Source: Acidiluteibacter sp963716125 (GTDB lineage Bacteria; Bacteroidota; Bacteroidia; Flavobacteriales_E; Vicingaceae). From it: a stretch of 64,000 nucleotides of DNA. Every line of letters begins with the position of its first letter. Position 1 is the stretch's first letter. Shown one piece after another: positions 51,515 to 59,595 of this stretch. The stretch spans positions 1,426,001 through 1,490,000 of the forward strand of contig OY970294.1 in NCBI GenBank assembly GCA_963716125.1. Direction: 5' to 3'. The notes beneath the pieces were generated by a model that saw nothing but the letters and a program-made list of their open reading frames with translations, had not been told where the DNA came from and ran no database searches. The position numbers and the translations under genes are program-made.

Positions 51515-51904
51515 AGAGAGCGGAGAACTATAAAGGCTGAACTTGGAACTGTTATCGGACAGTGGGATAATGTCAAATGGGCTAAAATCAGAAGTTTTTA
51601 TTGTACTTATCCTGATAGCGAAAATACTTCAACTATCATTAAAGTTCCACGATGGAAACCAGATAGACCATATCATTTAGAAGTATATCAAAAAAAGTAT
51701 ATGTTAGCTACTTTACTTTGGGATTATGATGATAATGATCTAATAAAGCTTTGCAATCATTGTCACGGTAAAACTCATGCAGAATCTAAAATTCCAATTT
51801 TTGACAAAGTTGGAAATATGATAGTTTACAGTAATTGTTCGAGATGTTCAGGTACAGGATGGTTTCCAGAATATTTACAGGTATATGGTGGTGTGTATTT
51901 TTAA
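51491..51904 (+). pseudogene. Truncated zinc-finger protein (C-terminal part)
   Basis: An open frame without any ATG before 51701 starts right at the attC-like boundary. It encodes AELGTVIGQWDNVKWAKIRS, then LCNHCHGKTHAESKIPI and YSNCSRCSGTGWFPEYLQVYG to the stop. Cys-x2-Cys pairs resemble HNH- or zinc-ribbon-type nuclease domains of similar mobile-island proteins. The N-terminus is missing, so it is a remnant cut at the boundary. Confidence 0.6.
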
Positions 51905-51955
51905 TGCATGGAGGCAAAATTTGACATACGTTTTATAAACTCTGATTTAAATTAA

Positions 51956-52187
51956 AACCTTAATAAAAGAAATATTGAAATTTACAAATCTAAAGATGGT
52001 GAAACATCAGTAGAAGTGACATTCGAAAAGGAAACTGTATGGCTCAATCAAAATCAATTAAGTGTATTATTTGGAAGAGATAGAACAATTATTGGAAGAC
52101 ACATCAAAAATTTTTTTTAGGAAGGTGAGTTAGAGGAGGAAGTGGTTAGTGCAGATTTTGCACATACCACGCAACACTTTTATTAGT
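51956..52187 (+). pseudogene. RhuM-family protein remnant
   Basis: The translation includes NIEIYKSKDGETSVEVTFEK, then ETVWLNQNQLSVLFGRDRT, then TIIGRHIKNFF, an in-frame TAG, and EGELEEEVVSADFAHTTQH. It is the N-terminal half of RhuM/KilA-N-like proteins found in mobile islands and toxin-like loci. It has no start codon and no C-terminal part, so it is inactive. Confidence 0.7.
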
Positions 52188-52556
52188 GCGAACACTTTCT
52201 TCCTGCTCTTATATCCCTTGCACATTCCTGCCTTTCTAGTAAATGGATGGTTCGTATGAAAGATGATAATTTTTATCAGATTGATAAAATTAATATTAAA
52301 AAAGCCTGAAAGGCTGACAATTTTATAATCAAGTTAGCGCGGACGTCTTCGTCCGTGTAATTATTTTCTTAGGACTTTCAGTCCAAGAAAGTAGCTTGCC
52401 CCAACTTTTAGTGTTTGTTTAAATGTATTTGTTCGAAGAGAATACATTTATTTTATTAATTTAGGGAAAAATTTACGATATGGTATGACACGTAGCTTGT
52501 CCGACTTTGGAGGATGTGTTATACCTTATTGTTAGAAAACATAAATTAAGAAAATC
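52188..52556. other. Non-coding gap with three small hairpins and a cassette end
   Basis: Hairpins are AGCCT/AGGCT (52303-52315), CGGACG-TCTT-CGTCCG (52340-52355) and GGACT-TTC-AGTCC (52372-52384, extended by TTTCTT/AAGAAA). At 52531-52537 TTATTGTTAGAAAAC is a GTTAG-type end 20 bases before the next ATG. The three hairpins in series may be repeat debris or terminators for the remnants. Confidence 0.5.
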
Positions 52557-53564
52557 ATGTCATCGTTTTTAACCTTTGTAGGATTATTAGCAATTTTTAT
52601 TTTTGGAAAGTTTATATATGATTCTTTTCTAACTAACAATACAAATGATAATTGGGATAAATACAAAAAACAATATCCTGTAGAAGCGTCTCGTGTTGAA
52701 GGCAATACTGGACTTAATATTAGTGTAAAATCAAAATCAAGAGAACAAGATAAGATAGCAAGCCTAATTCGTATGGCATCTAACAATGAATGTAAAGTCG
52801 GAGAAGTAAAAAAAGTGTTTTTAGATAAGCTAAAGAGTAGAAACTTAATAATCAAAGATATACAGGAAGCTATCAAGATGTGTAAACAAAATAAATACGA
52901 AGAATCTAAAGTATTTAAAATTGATCCGGATGATACGGTATCTTCATTTATGGAAGAATGGATGACTGAATATCTTGCTTGTAAAGAGATAATTGAACAA
53001 GAAAATGTAGACATTATTAAAAAAATGATAGCGAACAATTCTGATATTGAAAAGTTCATAAAATTAAATGAAAATAATGATTTTATAAATCATATAGAGA
53101 ACGATGCCGAAGCAAGCGATGAATTTATACATAATTTAGCTTATGCAAATGAACCTGCTGAAGGTTATCGGCAAAAAGCAATAAGTAAAATGTATGATGA
53201 AAAGGATTACATTTCTGCTATTCACCTTTTAAAAAAAGGATTAGAATTTGATGAACCGCTGACTGAGCCTTTTCTCTACGAATTACTTGCAGAATGTCAT
53301 GAAAATTTATCAAATTACAATGAAGCATTGTTTGCACTTAATAAAGCTATAGATACTCTAATAAAAACTTATCCAAATAGATTTCAAAAAATTAGCGAAT
53401 TTTATGAGAGACGAGTAGAAATACATTATATAATGGATAACGATTTTGAGGCATATTTAGATAGAGAAAAAGTAGAAAAATATAACGCGAAGTATAAGTC
53501 AAAAAAATCTAATTCTGTAAATGATCCTTATTATAAAGATGTAGATGATGAATTGCCTTTTTAA
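52557..53564 (+). CDS. Membrane-anchored TPR protein
   Basis: 335 residues with one N-terminal transmembrane helix (LTFVGLLAIFIFGKFIYDSF). The C-terminal part has tetratricopeptide repeats (DYISAIHLLKKGLEFDEPL, then LYELLAECHENLSNYNEALF and ALNKAIDTLIKTY). The middle is acidic and helical. Function unknown. The gene sits between a GTTAG end 20 bases before its ATG and a full attC-like element starting 14 bases after its stop, so it is a single-gene cassette on the + strand. Confidence 0.75.
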   Translation: MSSFLTFVGLLAIFIFGKFIYDSFLTNNTNDNWDKYKKQYPVEASRVEGNTGLNISVKSKSREQDKIASLIRMASNNECKVGEVKKVFLDKLKSRNLIIKDIQEAIKMCKQNKYEESKVFKIDPDDTVSSFMEEWMTEYLACKEIIEQENVDIIKKMIANNSDIEKFIKLNENNDFINHIENDAEASDEFIHNLAYANEPAEGYRQKAISKMYDEKDYISAIHLLKKGLEFDEPLTEPFLYELLAECHENLSNYNEALFALNKAIDTLIKTYPNRFQKISEFYERRVEIHYIMDNDFEAYLDREKVEKYNAKYKSKKSNSVNDPYYKDVDDELPF

Positions 53565-53577
53565 AAGGATAAAGATT

Positions 53578-53771
53578 TTCTAACATTCTGTATTGTACAA
53601 TTTGTGTAAAATTGTTTAGTTTGTTAGTTTTCTTATTGTAATACTAAATAATTTTTATCCGAGTTTTGTAGAAAAAGAAAAGTTACAGAATAACTATGTT
53701 ATTTTTATTATTTAGTTTTAGTAAATGGTATCTTTAACTAACTCAATGCGCACAATATTTGGGCGTTAGGA
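53578..53771 (+). repeat. attC-like cassette boundary element (E8)
   Basis: The left end CTAACATTCTGTATTGTACA (53580 on) and the right end CAATGCGCACAATATTTGGG followed by CGTTAGG are imperfect inverted repeats (about 16 of 26 bases pair). The same right-end motif occurs at 21396 and 23698. The stop codon of the MBL gene on the minus strand lies inside the right end (53766). About 190 bp in total. Confidence 0.6.
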
Positions 53772-54773
53772 TGCTATTGTGCAAGTACTACCATCAAAAG
53801 TGAATTCTTTATCCCCAGAATGCAAACCATTTGAAACTTCTGTAAGGTCTTGGCTTACTATATTTAGAATGTTTCTAATTACTTCTGACCTTTCATCATC
53901 TTTAGAGAGCGAACCAACTATGTTTGTACTAACAATTTTATAATTCGTATTCTTGTTGAAAAATTCTATAACCTCTTGTGATGGGTGTTTGTATCCATTC
54001 TTGCCGACTGAAATAACAATAGGCGTTACTTCAACTCTTTTTCTCATTCGCCAAAAAGGTTTATTCAAATTCTTTTTTGATCCGTGATGTGGCAATTGTG
54101 CCATTAAAAGTTTACCGTTTCCAATTCGCCCACCTTTACTTTTAACAATTCTAGTTAATGTTGTGGATTCTACATCTGCTGTTAGTAATACAAAACCATA
54201 TTCATTTGAAATTTTTAGAATAGTGGATAACCAATTTGCATTTGGATTGCTGTTTCCATCTTCTTCATCAAATGGAAAATTTACTCCTTTTACATATTTG
54301 TCTTTTTCAACAGAAGATGGTGCTAGAACTTCCAATATATAACCTTTACTTAATGGAATCTTTAAATCAGCATTATCTTCCACTGTATTCAAAATTAATC
54401 CATCTTTATTTCTCATTTCCTTCAAATAATCAAATAAAAGAAAAAGTGCTTCTTCAGATTCTAAGCTTCTTGTAGCTGTTTTTAAATAGTCAGGTGTGAT
54501 TTCAGAAGTATGTAAAAATCTCTTTATTTTAATTCCATTTTTTCTGCAATAGACCAAGAGGTCATAAAAACCTGAGAAATGGTCACTATGTGGATGAGTT
54601 AACAGTAAAAATTCTATTTCCTTTATTTTAAAATCAATAATATGTTGAAGGATAGGGTTTTTATTTTGATAAATATTACAATCTACAATAGCATATTTTG
54701 ATAGATCTTTTTCAAACCATTCTAAGATTATAGAGTCCCCTTGCCCTACATTTTTGAAAGTGATATTTACCAC
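53766..54773 (-). CDS. ComEC-like MBL-fold metallohydrolase
   Basis: 335 residues. It opens FKNVGQGDSIILEW and continues AIVDCNIYQNKNPILQHII, EFLLLTHPHSDHFSGF (HxHxDH metal site), VLLTADVESTTL (metal Asp) and MAQLPHHGSKKNLNKPFWR (the PHHGS motif of ComEC C-domains). Such domains act on nucleic acids or nucleotides; in ComEC the domain is thought to be a nuclease. No membrane part is present, so it is a soluble version. It is the last gene of a three-gene operon and overlaps the gene before it by seven bases. Confidence 0.85.
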   Translation of the reverse strand: MVNITFKNVGQGDSIILEWFEKDLSKYAIVDCNIYQNKNPILQHIIDFKIKEIEFLLLTHPHSDHFSGFYDLLVYCRKNGIKIKRFLHTSEITPDYLKTATRSLESEEALFLLFDYLKEMRNKDGLILNTVEDNADLKIPLSKGYILEVLAPSSVEKDKYVKGVNFPFDEEDGNSNPNANWLSTILKISNEYGFVLLTADVESTTLTRIVKSKGGRIGNGKLLMAQLPHHGSKKNLNKPFWRMRKRVEVTPIVISVGKNGYKHPSQEVIEFFNKNTNYKIVSTNIVGSLSKDDERSEVIRNILNIVSQDLTEVSNGLHSGDKEFTFDGSTCTIAS

Positions 54774-55303
54774 TCAGTAAGTTTTTCGTCTAATCCCGCA
54801 CCTTCTAAAGTTTTCCACTTATCTTTTAGACTAAAGTATATTTTATTTACAATTCCTTCTCCAGGAAATACATCAATTCGAACAGAACCAGCTTTCATAT
54901 TAGTTTTTATTATAACTAACTTATCTTTTCTCAAATCTGTTAAATTCTTAAAGAGGTAAATAGGAAAAACCCTTTGTTGAAAAGATCTATTTTTTACATC
55001 AATTAAACAATCTACATATACTTCAGACTCCGAGTATGAAATAACTTTAGCTTGTAAGTTCTCTGAAACATCCCATTTTTCATTAAGAATAACTTCTCTT
55101 CTTCCAATAGTTTGCGATAAAAAATTACTACTGTCTTCACTGAAGGTTTCGAATTCATTTTCAGAGTATTTAATTTTTACTCCTCCTTCTTTTGAAAAGT
55201 TAGAATTTGACTCCGAATTTTTGGTTAAAGAATTACCATTATCTCTAGTAAATAAATTTTTATCTTCCTTTACTGAAATTTTATCTATTACAAGGTCTTC
55301 CAT
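54767..55303 (-). CDS. Unknown protein, second gene of the MBL operon
   Basis: 178 residues. The first ~65 are polar and probably disordered (ending in GGVKIKYSENEFETFSEDSS). The second half is beta-rich (WDVSENLQAKVISYSESEVY, then VDCLIDVKNRSFQQRVFPIY). No known domain recognised. It overlaps both neighbours (16 bases with the first gene, 7 with the MBL gene), so the three proteins are made together and may form a complex. Confidence 0.7.
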   Translation of the reverse strand: MEDLVIDKISVKEDKNLFTRDNGNSLTKNSESNSNFSKEGGVKIKYSENEFETFSEDSSNFLSQTIGRREVILNEKWDVSENLQAKVISYSESEVYVDCLIDVKNRSFQQRVFPIYLFKNLTDLRKDKLVIIKTNMKAGSVRIDVFPGEGIVNKIYFSLKDKWKTLEGAGLDEKLTEW

Positions 55304-56013
55304 ACTTTCTCAACTATTATATTAGCAGTTTTTACCATATTAACAAAATCATCAAAACTTACATCAGTCACCGTCTGAAAATGCTTATATTCAACCATAG
55401 CACCTTTAAAGTCGACACCTTCCAATTTTTCTGGATCAACAAGAGTAATGGGTCTACTCTTTAATTCGCTTACTCCAAAGTAGGGTCCGAATGAAAGTGC
55501 TGTTTCGTCTCCTGTAATTTTTTTTTCTATAGTCACAGCAACATCAGTCTTTTGATCTAAAATATCAAAGGTGGAATTATTTAAAGTTTTTTGCATAAAT
55601 TTTTGAACTAATTCATCTTCACTATATTTTAATTCTTTCACATAGTTGGAAGCTAATAAAATATTCTGTATTGCTCCAAACTCTTCTAGTTCCCGAATCT
55701 TATCCAACATGTTAAGATATGGTGTCTGAAAAACTGAATTATCTTTAGTGAATTTTCTAATATCACCCTGTCCTTTTATTAAAATCCTATCCCAACCGAC
55801 AATAATTAAATAATCATCACTTTCAAAATTGAATATTACTCTTTCTTCAATATTTCCTTGATTTTCAATCTTTATACTATCAGCCAACCTAACATAGGGC
55901 GAAAGAATTTTTCGAGCAATTTGCGAAAAATTTAAAATATGATTATATCTTATTTCGAATTGAAAAACAGTTGATTTACCGGTCATTTCTATTTTATGTA
56001 TTCTTGGAGGCAC
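55288..56013 (-). CDS. TIGR04255-like protein, first gene of the MBL operon
   Basis: 241 residues. A mixed alpha/beta protein with the N-terminal strand KIEMTGKSTVFQFEIRYNHI, then RVIFNFESDDYLIIVGWDRI and the C-terminal HFQTVTDVSFDDFVNMVKTA. The general look is that of TIGR04255 proteins, which occur in defence and mobile islands and have no known activity; the assignment is by impression only. It starts the operon; no promoter boxes are obvious upstream. Confidence 0.6.
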   Translation of the reverse strand: MPPRIHKIEMTGKSTVFQFEIRYNHILNFSQIARKILSPYVRLADSIKIENQGNIEERVIFNFESDDYLIIVGWDRILIKGQGDIRKFTKDNSVFQTPYLNMLDKIRELEEFGAIQNILLASNYVKELKYSEDELVQKFMQKTLNNSTFDILDQKTDVAVTIEKKITGDETALSFGPYFGVSELKSRPITLVDPEKLEGVDFKGAMVEYKHFQTVTDVSFDDFVNMVKTANIIVEKVWKTL

Positions 56014-56245
56014 TAAATTAACACAATTAATTTAAAAATATTGTATTTTGTATGATCAGTTCGTAAAAAGAAAAAAAGTAGCACCTAATAAAAAGTAAAT
56101 CTCATAACTGTTTCGTACCTTACAGCAATGAAAATTTACTTAAAGGTCTTCCATTTATTCCACTTATTGTGAAGGCCTTCATCCGTCCACTTTTCTCTCA
56201 AATCCTTTCTCCAAATATATAAACAATCAGATTTCTGAAGTAGGC

Positions 56246-56328
56246 ATAAAAAAAGAGCAGCGACCCCTCGCTGCTCTAAAAACTAAACCTACTACTTAAA
56301 TCAAATGAGCACTCTTAAAACTCATTGA
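56246..56328 (-). ncRNA. Candidate small RNA with own promoter and terminator
   Basis: On the minus strand a TTG (56361-56363), a 19-base gap and TATATTTG (56334-56341) form a canonical Bacteroidota promoter. About 80 bases later AGAGCAGCGA, loop GGGG, TCGCTGCTCT (56254-56277) and then T8 form a strong terminator. The transcript would contain a 5' hairpin (ATGAG/CTCAT) and a single-stranded linker TTTAAGTAGTAGGTTTAG. A 9-codon open frame (MSFKSAHLI) is possible. It ends 230 bases before the MBL operon. Confidence 0.6.
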
Positions 56329-56333
56329 CGAAG

Positions 56334-56363
56334 CAAATATAAGTACATTTTTGAATTAAACAA
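56334..56363 (-). promoter_or_regulatory. Promoter of the candidate small RNA
   Basis: TTG at 56361-56363 (minus strand), 19-base spacing, TATATTTG at 56334-56341, an almost perfect TTG-N19-TAnnTTTG promoter. Confidence 0.65.
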
Positions 56364-56484
56364 GTATTTTTTTAGATAAATGGTGTTTTTTTTAGGTTGA
56401 ATGTTATAATTTGAACTTTTAATGACGGAAATGCTAGATTTATAAAGGCTTGCTTAGATTTGTAAACTTGAATAAAAATAAAAA

Positions 56485-56790
56485 ATGAAAGATTTAATTC
56501 GATTTAAGAAAATTGGTATTGCGGAAGGCATATCTTTTTTAGTATTACTATTCATTGCGATGCCTTTTAAATATTTATTAGATATTCCAGAATTAGTAAA
56601 ATATGTGGGTTGGGCACATGGTGTTTTATTTATTGCTTATGTAGGGCAATTGATACTCGTTACCTATAAATTAAAGTGGTCAATAGAAAAATTTATCATT
56701 GCCTTTTCACTGTCTTTAGTTCCTTTTGGACCATTTTTTATGAATAAACACCATGATAAAGAGATTTTGATGCTAGAAAAAGTAGAATAA
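56485..56790 (+). CDS. DUF3817 membrane protein
   Basis: 101 residues with three transmembrane helices (ISFLVLLFIAMPFKYLLDI, WAHGVLFIAYVGQLILV, IAFSLSLVPFGPFFMNKH). The GxxEGxSFLxLL start and the HGVLF motif are typical of DUF3817. Function unknown; it is sometimes annotated as an integral membrane protein related to YdzA. A terminator follows at 56894. Confidence 0.85.
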   Translation: MKDLIRFKKIGIAEGISFLVLLFIAMPFKYLLDIPELVKYVGWAHGVLFIAYVGQLILVTYKLKWSIEKFIIAFSLSLVPFGPFFMNKHHDKEILMLEKVE

Positions 56791-56893
56791 TCAATCCAAA
56801 AGGAGTTTATTTTCGTAGATAATATGAACAATGTTTTGAAACAGTCTTCGGCTGAATTCAAAAATATGGTTTTAGGTTTTAGTTTGGTTAGTG

Positions 56894-56924
56894 AGAGAAT
56901 CCATTTAGTTGGATTCTCTTTTTT
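56894..56924 (+). terminator. Rho-independent terminator after DUF3817
   Basis: GAGAATCC (56895-56902), loop ATTTAGTT, GGATTCTC (56911-56918), followed by T6. Confidence 0.85.
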
Positions 56925-57028
56925 GTTATCTATAAATCAATTAATTGACATTTATTTTTTTAAAATTAAATCCAATTACTTTAAAAAAAACGTAATTGAT
57001 TCAGATATTCATTTAAACAAACAAAATT

Positions 57029-57589
57029 ATGAAAACGAGAAAAATTTTAAAGATTACTTCAGCAATTGTATTATTATTAATTGGAAGTAACACATTTGCT
57101 CAAAAAGCAAAAATGGTGGGTGGAGCCGAAATGTATCCATCAAAAAATATTGTAGAAAATGCGGTTAATTCTAAAGATCATACCACTTTGGTAGCTGCAG
57201 TAAAAGCTGCAGATTTAGTTGAAACATTACAATCTGATGGACCATTTACAGTTTTTGCACCTACTAATGCAGCTTTTGATAAATTGCCAAAAGGAACAGT
57301 GGAAACCTTATTAAAGCCAGAGAATAAAGAAAAATTACAAGCAGTTTTAACGTATCATGTTGTTTCTGGAAAAGTTGATTCTAAAGCATTAGTAAAAATG
57401 ATTAAAGAAGGTGATGGAAAAGCAGTTTTGACAACTGTGCAAGGAGGTAAGTTAACAGCTATGTTGAAAGGGGATAAAGTTGTTTTGATGGACGAAAACG
57501 GTTCAACTTCAATGGTTACTATCGCTGATGTTTATCAAAAAAATGGTGTTATTCATGTGGTTGATACAGTAGTGTTGCCAAAATCATAA
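57029..57589 (+). CDS. Secreted fasciclin-domain protein
   Basis: 186 residues. Residues 1-25 are a signal peptide (IVLLLIGSNTFAQ). The FAS1 domain carries SKDHTTLVAAVKAADLVETL, GPFTVFAPTNAAFDKLP and YHVVSGKVDSKALVKMIK (the YH motif), then IHVVDTVVLPKS. FAS1 domains mediate cell-surface or matrix adhesion. Likely periplasmic or surface exposed. A terminator follows. Confidence 0.92.
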   Translation: MKTRKILKITSAIVLLLIGSNTFAQKAKMVGGAEMYPSKNIVENAVNSKDHTTLVAAVKAADLVETLQSDGPFTVFAPTNAAFDKLPKGTVETLLKPENKEKLQAVLTYHVVSGKVDSKALVKMIKEGDGKAVLTTVQGGKLTAMLKGDKVVLMDENGSTSMVTIADVYQKNGVIHVVDTVVLPKS

Positions 57590-57617
57590 GAGTTAGTATT
57601 AGTTTTTAAGTTTAAAG

Positions 57618-57650
57618 AGAGGATTCAGAAATGAGTCCTCTTTTTTTTAT
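57618..57650 (+). terminator. Terminator of the fasciclin gene
   Basis: GAGGATTC and GAGTCCTC form a stem with one mismatch, followed by T8. Confidence 0.8.
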
Positions 57651-57700
57651 TGTATCGTTTTGCTTTTCATTAATTTTGCGACTTATTAATACATATAGCT

Positions 57701-59011
57701 TTGTCTTTAGATAGTTTAAAAATCAACAAACAATTAAAGTTAGCTATGAATTCATTAGGAATTCATAGTCCAACAAAAATTCAAGAAAAAACAATCAATA
57801 GAATAATTGGTGGACATGATGTAGTAGCTACTGGGCCTGAAGGATGCGGTAAAACTACAGCAGCCATAATGGGAGTAATAGCTCGTTTAGTATATGCCCA
57901 AGGTGATGCGCCAAGAGCTTTATATTTAGTACCTACACAAGAAAAAGTAGAAGAAATAGAAGAGCTGTTTGCTCAATTAGGTGTGAACACTGATTTGCGA
58001 GTTGAAACTATTAAAAAGAATAGCAATTTTGACTATTTAAGAGATTTATTGGCTGAGGGAGTAGATATTGTTATTGGTACACCTGAACGAACGCAACCTT
58101 TTTATTATAAAACTGGTATTAATGTTACTCAACTTAAAATGTTAGTGATAGATGGTGCTGATCATATTTGTAGAATAGGAACACATACTTCTACCAAGCA
58201 ATTGGCCGAAAATATACCCGTAAAATCTCAACATCTCGTTTTTTCGCAAGTCATTCATCCTAAGGTAGAAAATATGATGGAAGACTTTTTAAATTTTCCT
58301 AACTATATAGAAGTGAAAGAACAAAAGGATTTAGATATTGAAACAATTGATTTGAAATTATATGAGGTTCAGAATTTTAAAACGAAATTAAATTTGATTA
58401 ATATCCTTTTGGGAGATGCTGTTAGCTATCCTAAATCAGTTGTTTTTTCTAGTTCAAAATTGAATGCAGCGAAAATTTACAAAAGTTTAGAGAAAAGAAA
58501 TCCAGATCAAATTGTATTGTTAAACCCGTCTTTCTTTGATCAAAAAGGAGTTACTTCTGTAGAAGAATTTCAAGGTAATGACAATTTAAGAACTTTAGTT
58601 ATTTCTACTGAAGATTTGGAACAAACTTTAAATCTTGGAAATATCCCTCACATCATTCATTTTGATTTGGGAGACGATAAAGACCAAATAATCAATAGAA
58701 TTGTTCGTTTTGAAAATTCATTGGAAGATGCTCAAGCCATATTTTTCGCTACAGAAAATGAAATTGCAATTATTCGAAGAATAGAACAAAGTCTGGATAT
58801 GGTTATTCCTGTGGAAGATTTACCAATTGGAACAGTTGTAGAAGGTGATGTGGAAAGAGTGGAAGTAATTGAAGGGCCTATACTAAGTGATGACCCTAAT
58901 GTGGGTGCTTTTCACAAAAAGAAAGAAAAAAACTCCAAAACTTATAACTATGGTATCAAAGATAAAGTAGAAAAGTTTGGGAAGTATAGGAAAAAAGGCA
59001 ACAAAAAATAA
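57701..59011 (+). CDS. Degenerate DEAD-box helicase-like protein, TTG start
   Basis: 436 residues. No ATG or GTG is available between the upstream in-frame stop (57671) and 57746, so the start is probably TTG at 57701 (reads MSLDSLKINKQ). A Q-motif-like HSPTKIQEKTINRI, Walker A ATGPEGCGKTTAA (Lys51) and motif Ib IGTPERTQP are recognisable. DEAD is replaced by DGAD (residues 151-154). The C-terminal domain keeps only traces: the usual HRIGRTGRAG reads NRIVRFENSLED and motif V reads STEDLEQTLNL. The protein probably binds ATP and RNA weakly or not at all and may be a regulatory pseudo-helicase. An alternative start at ATG 57746 would lose the Q-motif region. Confidence 0.8.
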   Translation: MSLDSLKINKQLKLAMNSLGIHSPTKIQEKTINRIIGGHDVVATGPEGCGKTTAAIMGVIARLVYAQGDAPRALYLVPTQEKVEEIEELFAQLGVNTDLRVETIKKNSNFDYLRDLLAEGVDIVIGTPERTQPFYYKTGINVTQLKMLVIDGADHICRIGTHTSTKQLAENIPVKSQHLVFSQVIHPKVENMMEDFLNFPNYIEVKEQKDLDIETIDLKLYEVQNFKTKLNLINILLGDAVSYPKSVVFSSSKLNAAKIYKSLEKRNPDQIVLLNPSFFDQKGVTSVEEFQGNDNLRTLVISTEDLEQTLNLGNIPHIIHFDLGDDKDQIINRIVRFENSLEDAQAIFFATENEIAIIRRIEQSLDMVIPVEDLPIGTVVEGDVERVEVIEGPILSDDPNVGAFHKKKEKNSKTYNYGIKDKVEKFGKYRKKGNKK

Positions 59012-59595
59012 AATATTCAAACATTCTAAATACTATTTTAATAGAATTATTCATTCATATTTGGCATTGATTCAAAAAAATGCCAAAAAATGTATTTTTA
59101 CTTCAAAATAGACTGAATAAAATGTTTGAAATGCTATAACTTTCTAAATCTCTAAATGTTAAAAAAACACTTTAAAGCCACTTTTTTTTATTTATAAAGT
59201 GAGATTAAATAAGGGTTTCTTAATTTTTTTTATTTTTTTAACTTATTAATGAATAGAAAACTGATACTTTGTATTTTTTTATTATTTATTTTTGGTAAAC
59301 AAAATGAGAAAGATTTCAACATATCTAATTTTACGATTAAATAAGTTTTACTTATTTAGAAGTTTTATTTTGTTCTCTCTCTCTCTCTACCGAATCTAGG
59401 TTTCAAGAAATTATTCAATATTTGTTTTATGGCAAGGCTAATTTTTATTGGCGGGACTAGTTAATTAAAAGTAAAGTATCTAATTCTGTTATGGAATATG
59501 GGGAGAAATAGTTCCTTGTATGCTTTAATAAATTTAATTTTTTATACCACAGCGAAGATTTTCTTTGCTGTGGTATAAATCTAAAACTGATTAAT
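59012..59595. other. Non-coding gap of 580 bp
   Basis: Very AT-rich and contains no gene. It holds a TC dinucleotide run (59374-59388) and a strong hairpin at 59543-59577 (TATACCACAGC/GCTGTGGTATA with one mismatch near the loop) 19 bases before the next ATG. The hairpin is not followed by T on either strand and may act on translation of the downstream gene. Confidence 0.6.

Larger units (their letters stand above)
56014..56484. other. Non-coding gap containing the small-RNA locus
   Basis: The only structured signal is the candidate RNA described separately. The rest (56014-56240) is AT-rich and shows no gene. Confidence 0.6.

Noticed and set aside
56824..57090. 88-codon frame before the fasciclin gene
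   Set aside because: It contains a terminator hairpin and overlaps the fasciclin start in another frame.
59374..59388. TC run as a phase-variation switch
   Set aside because: It lies over 200 bases from the next ATG, not in a coding frame or between promoter boxes that I can identify.
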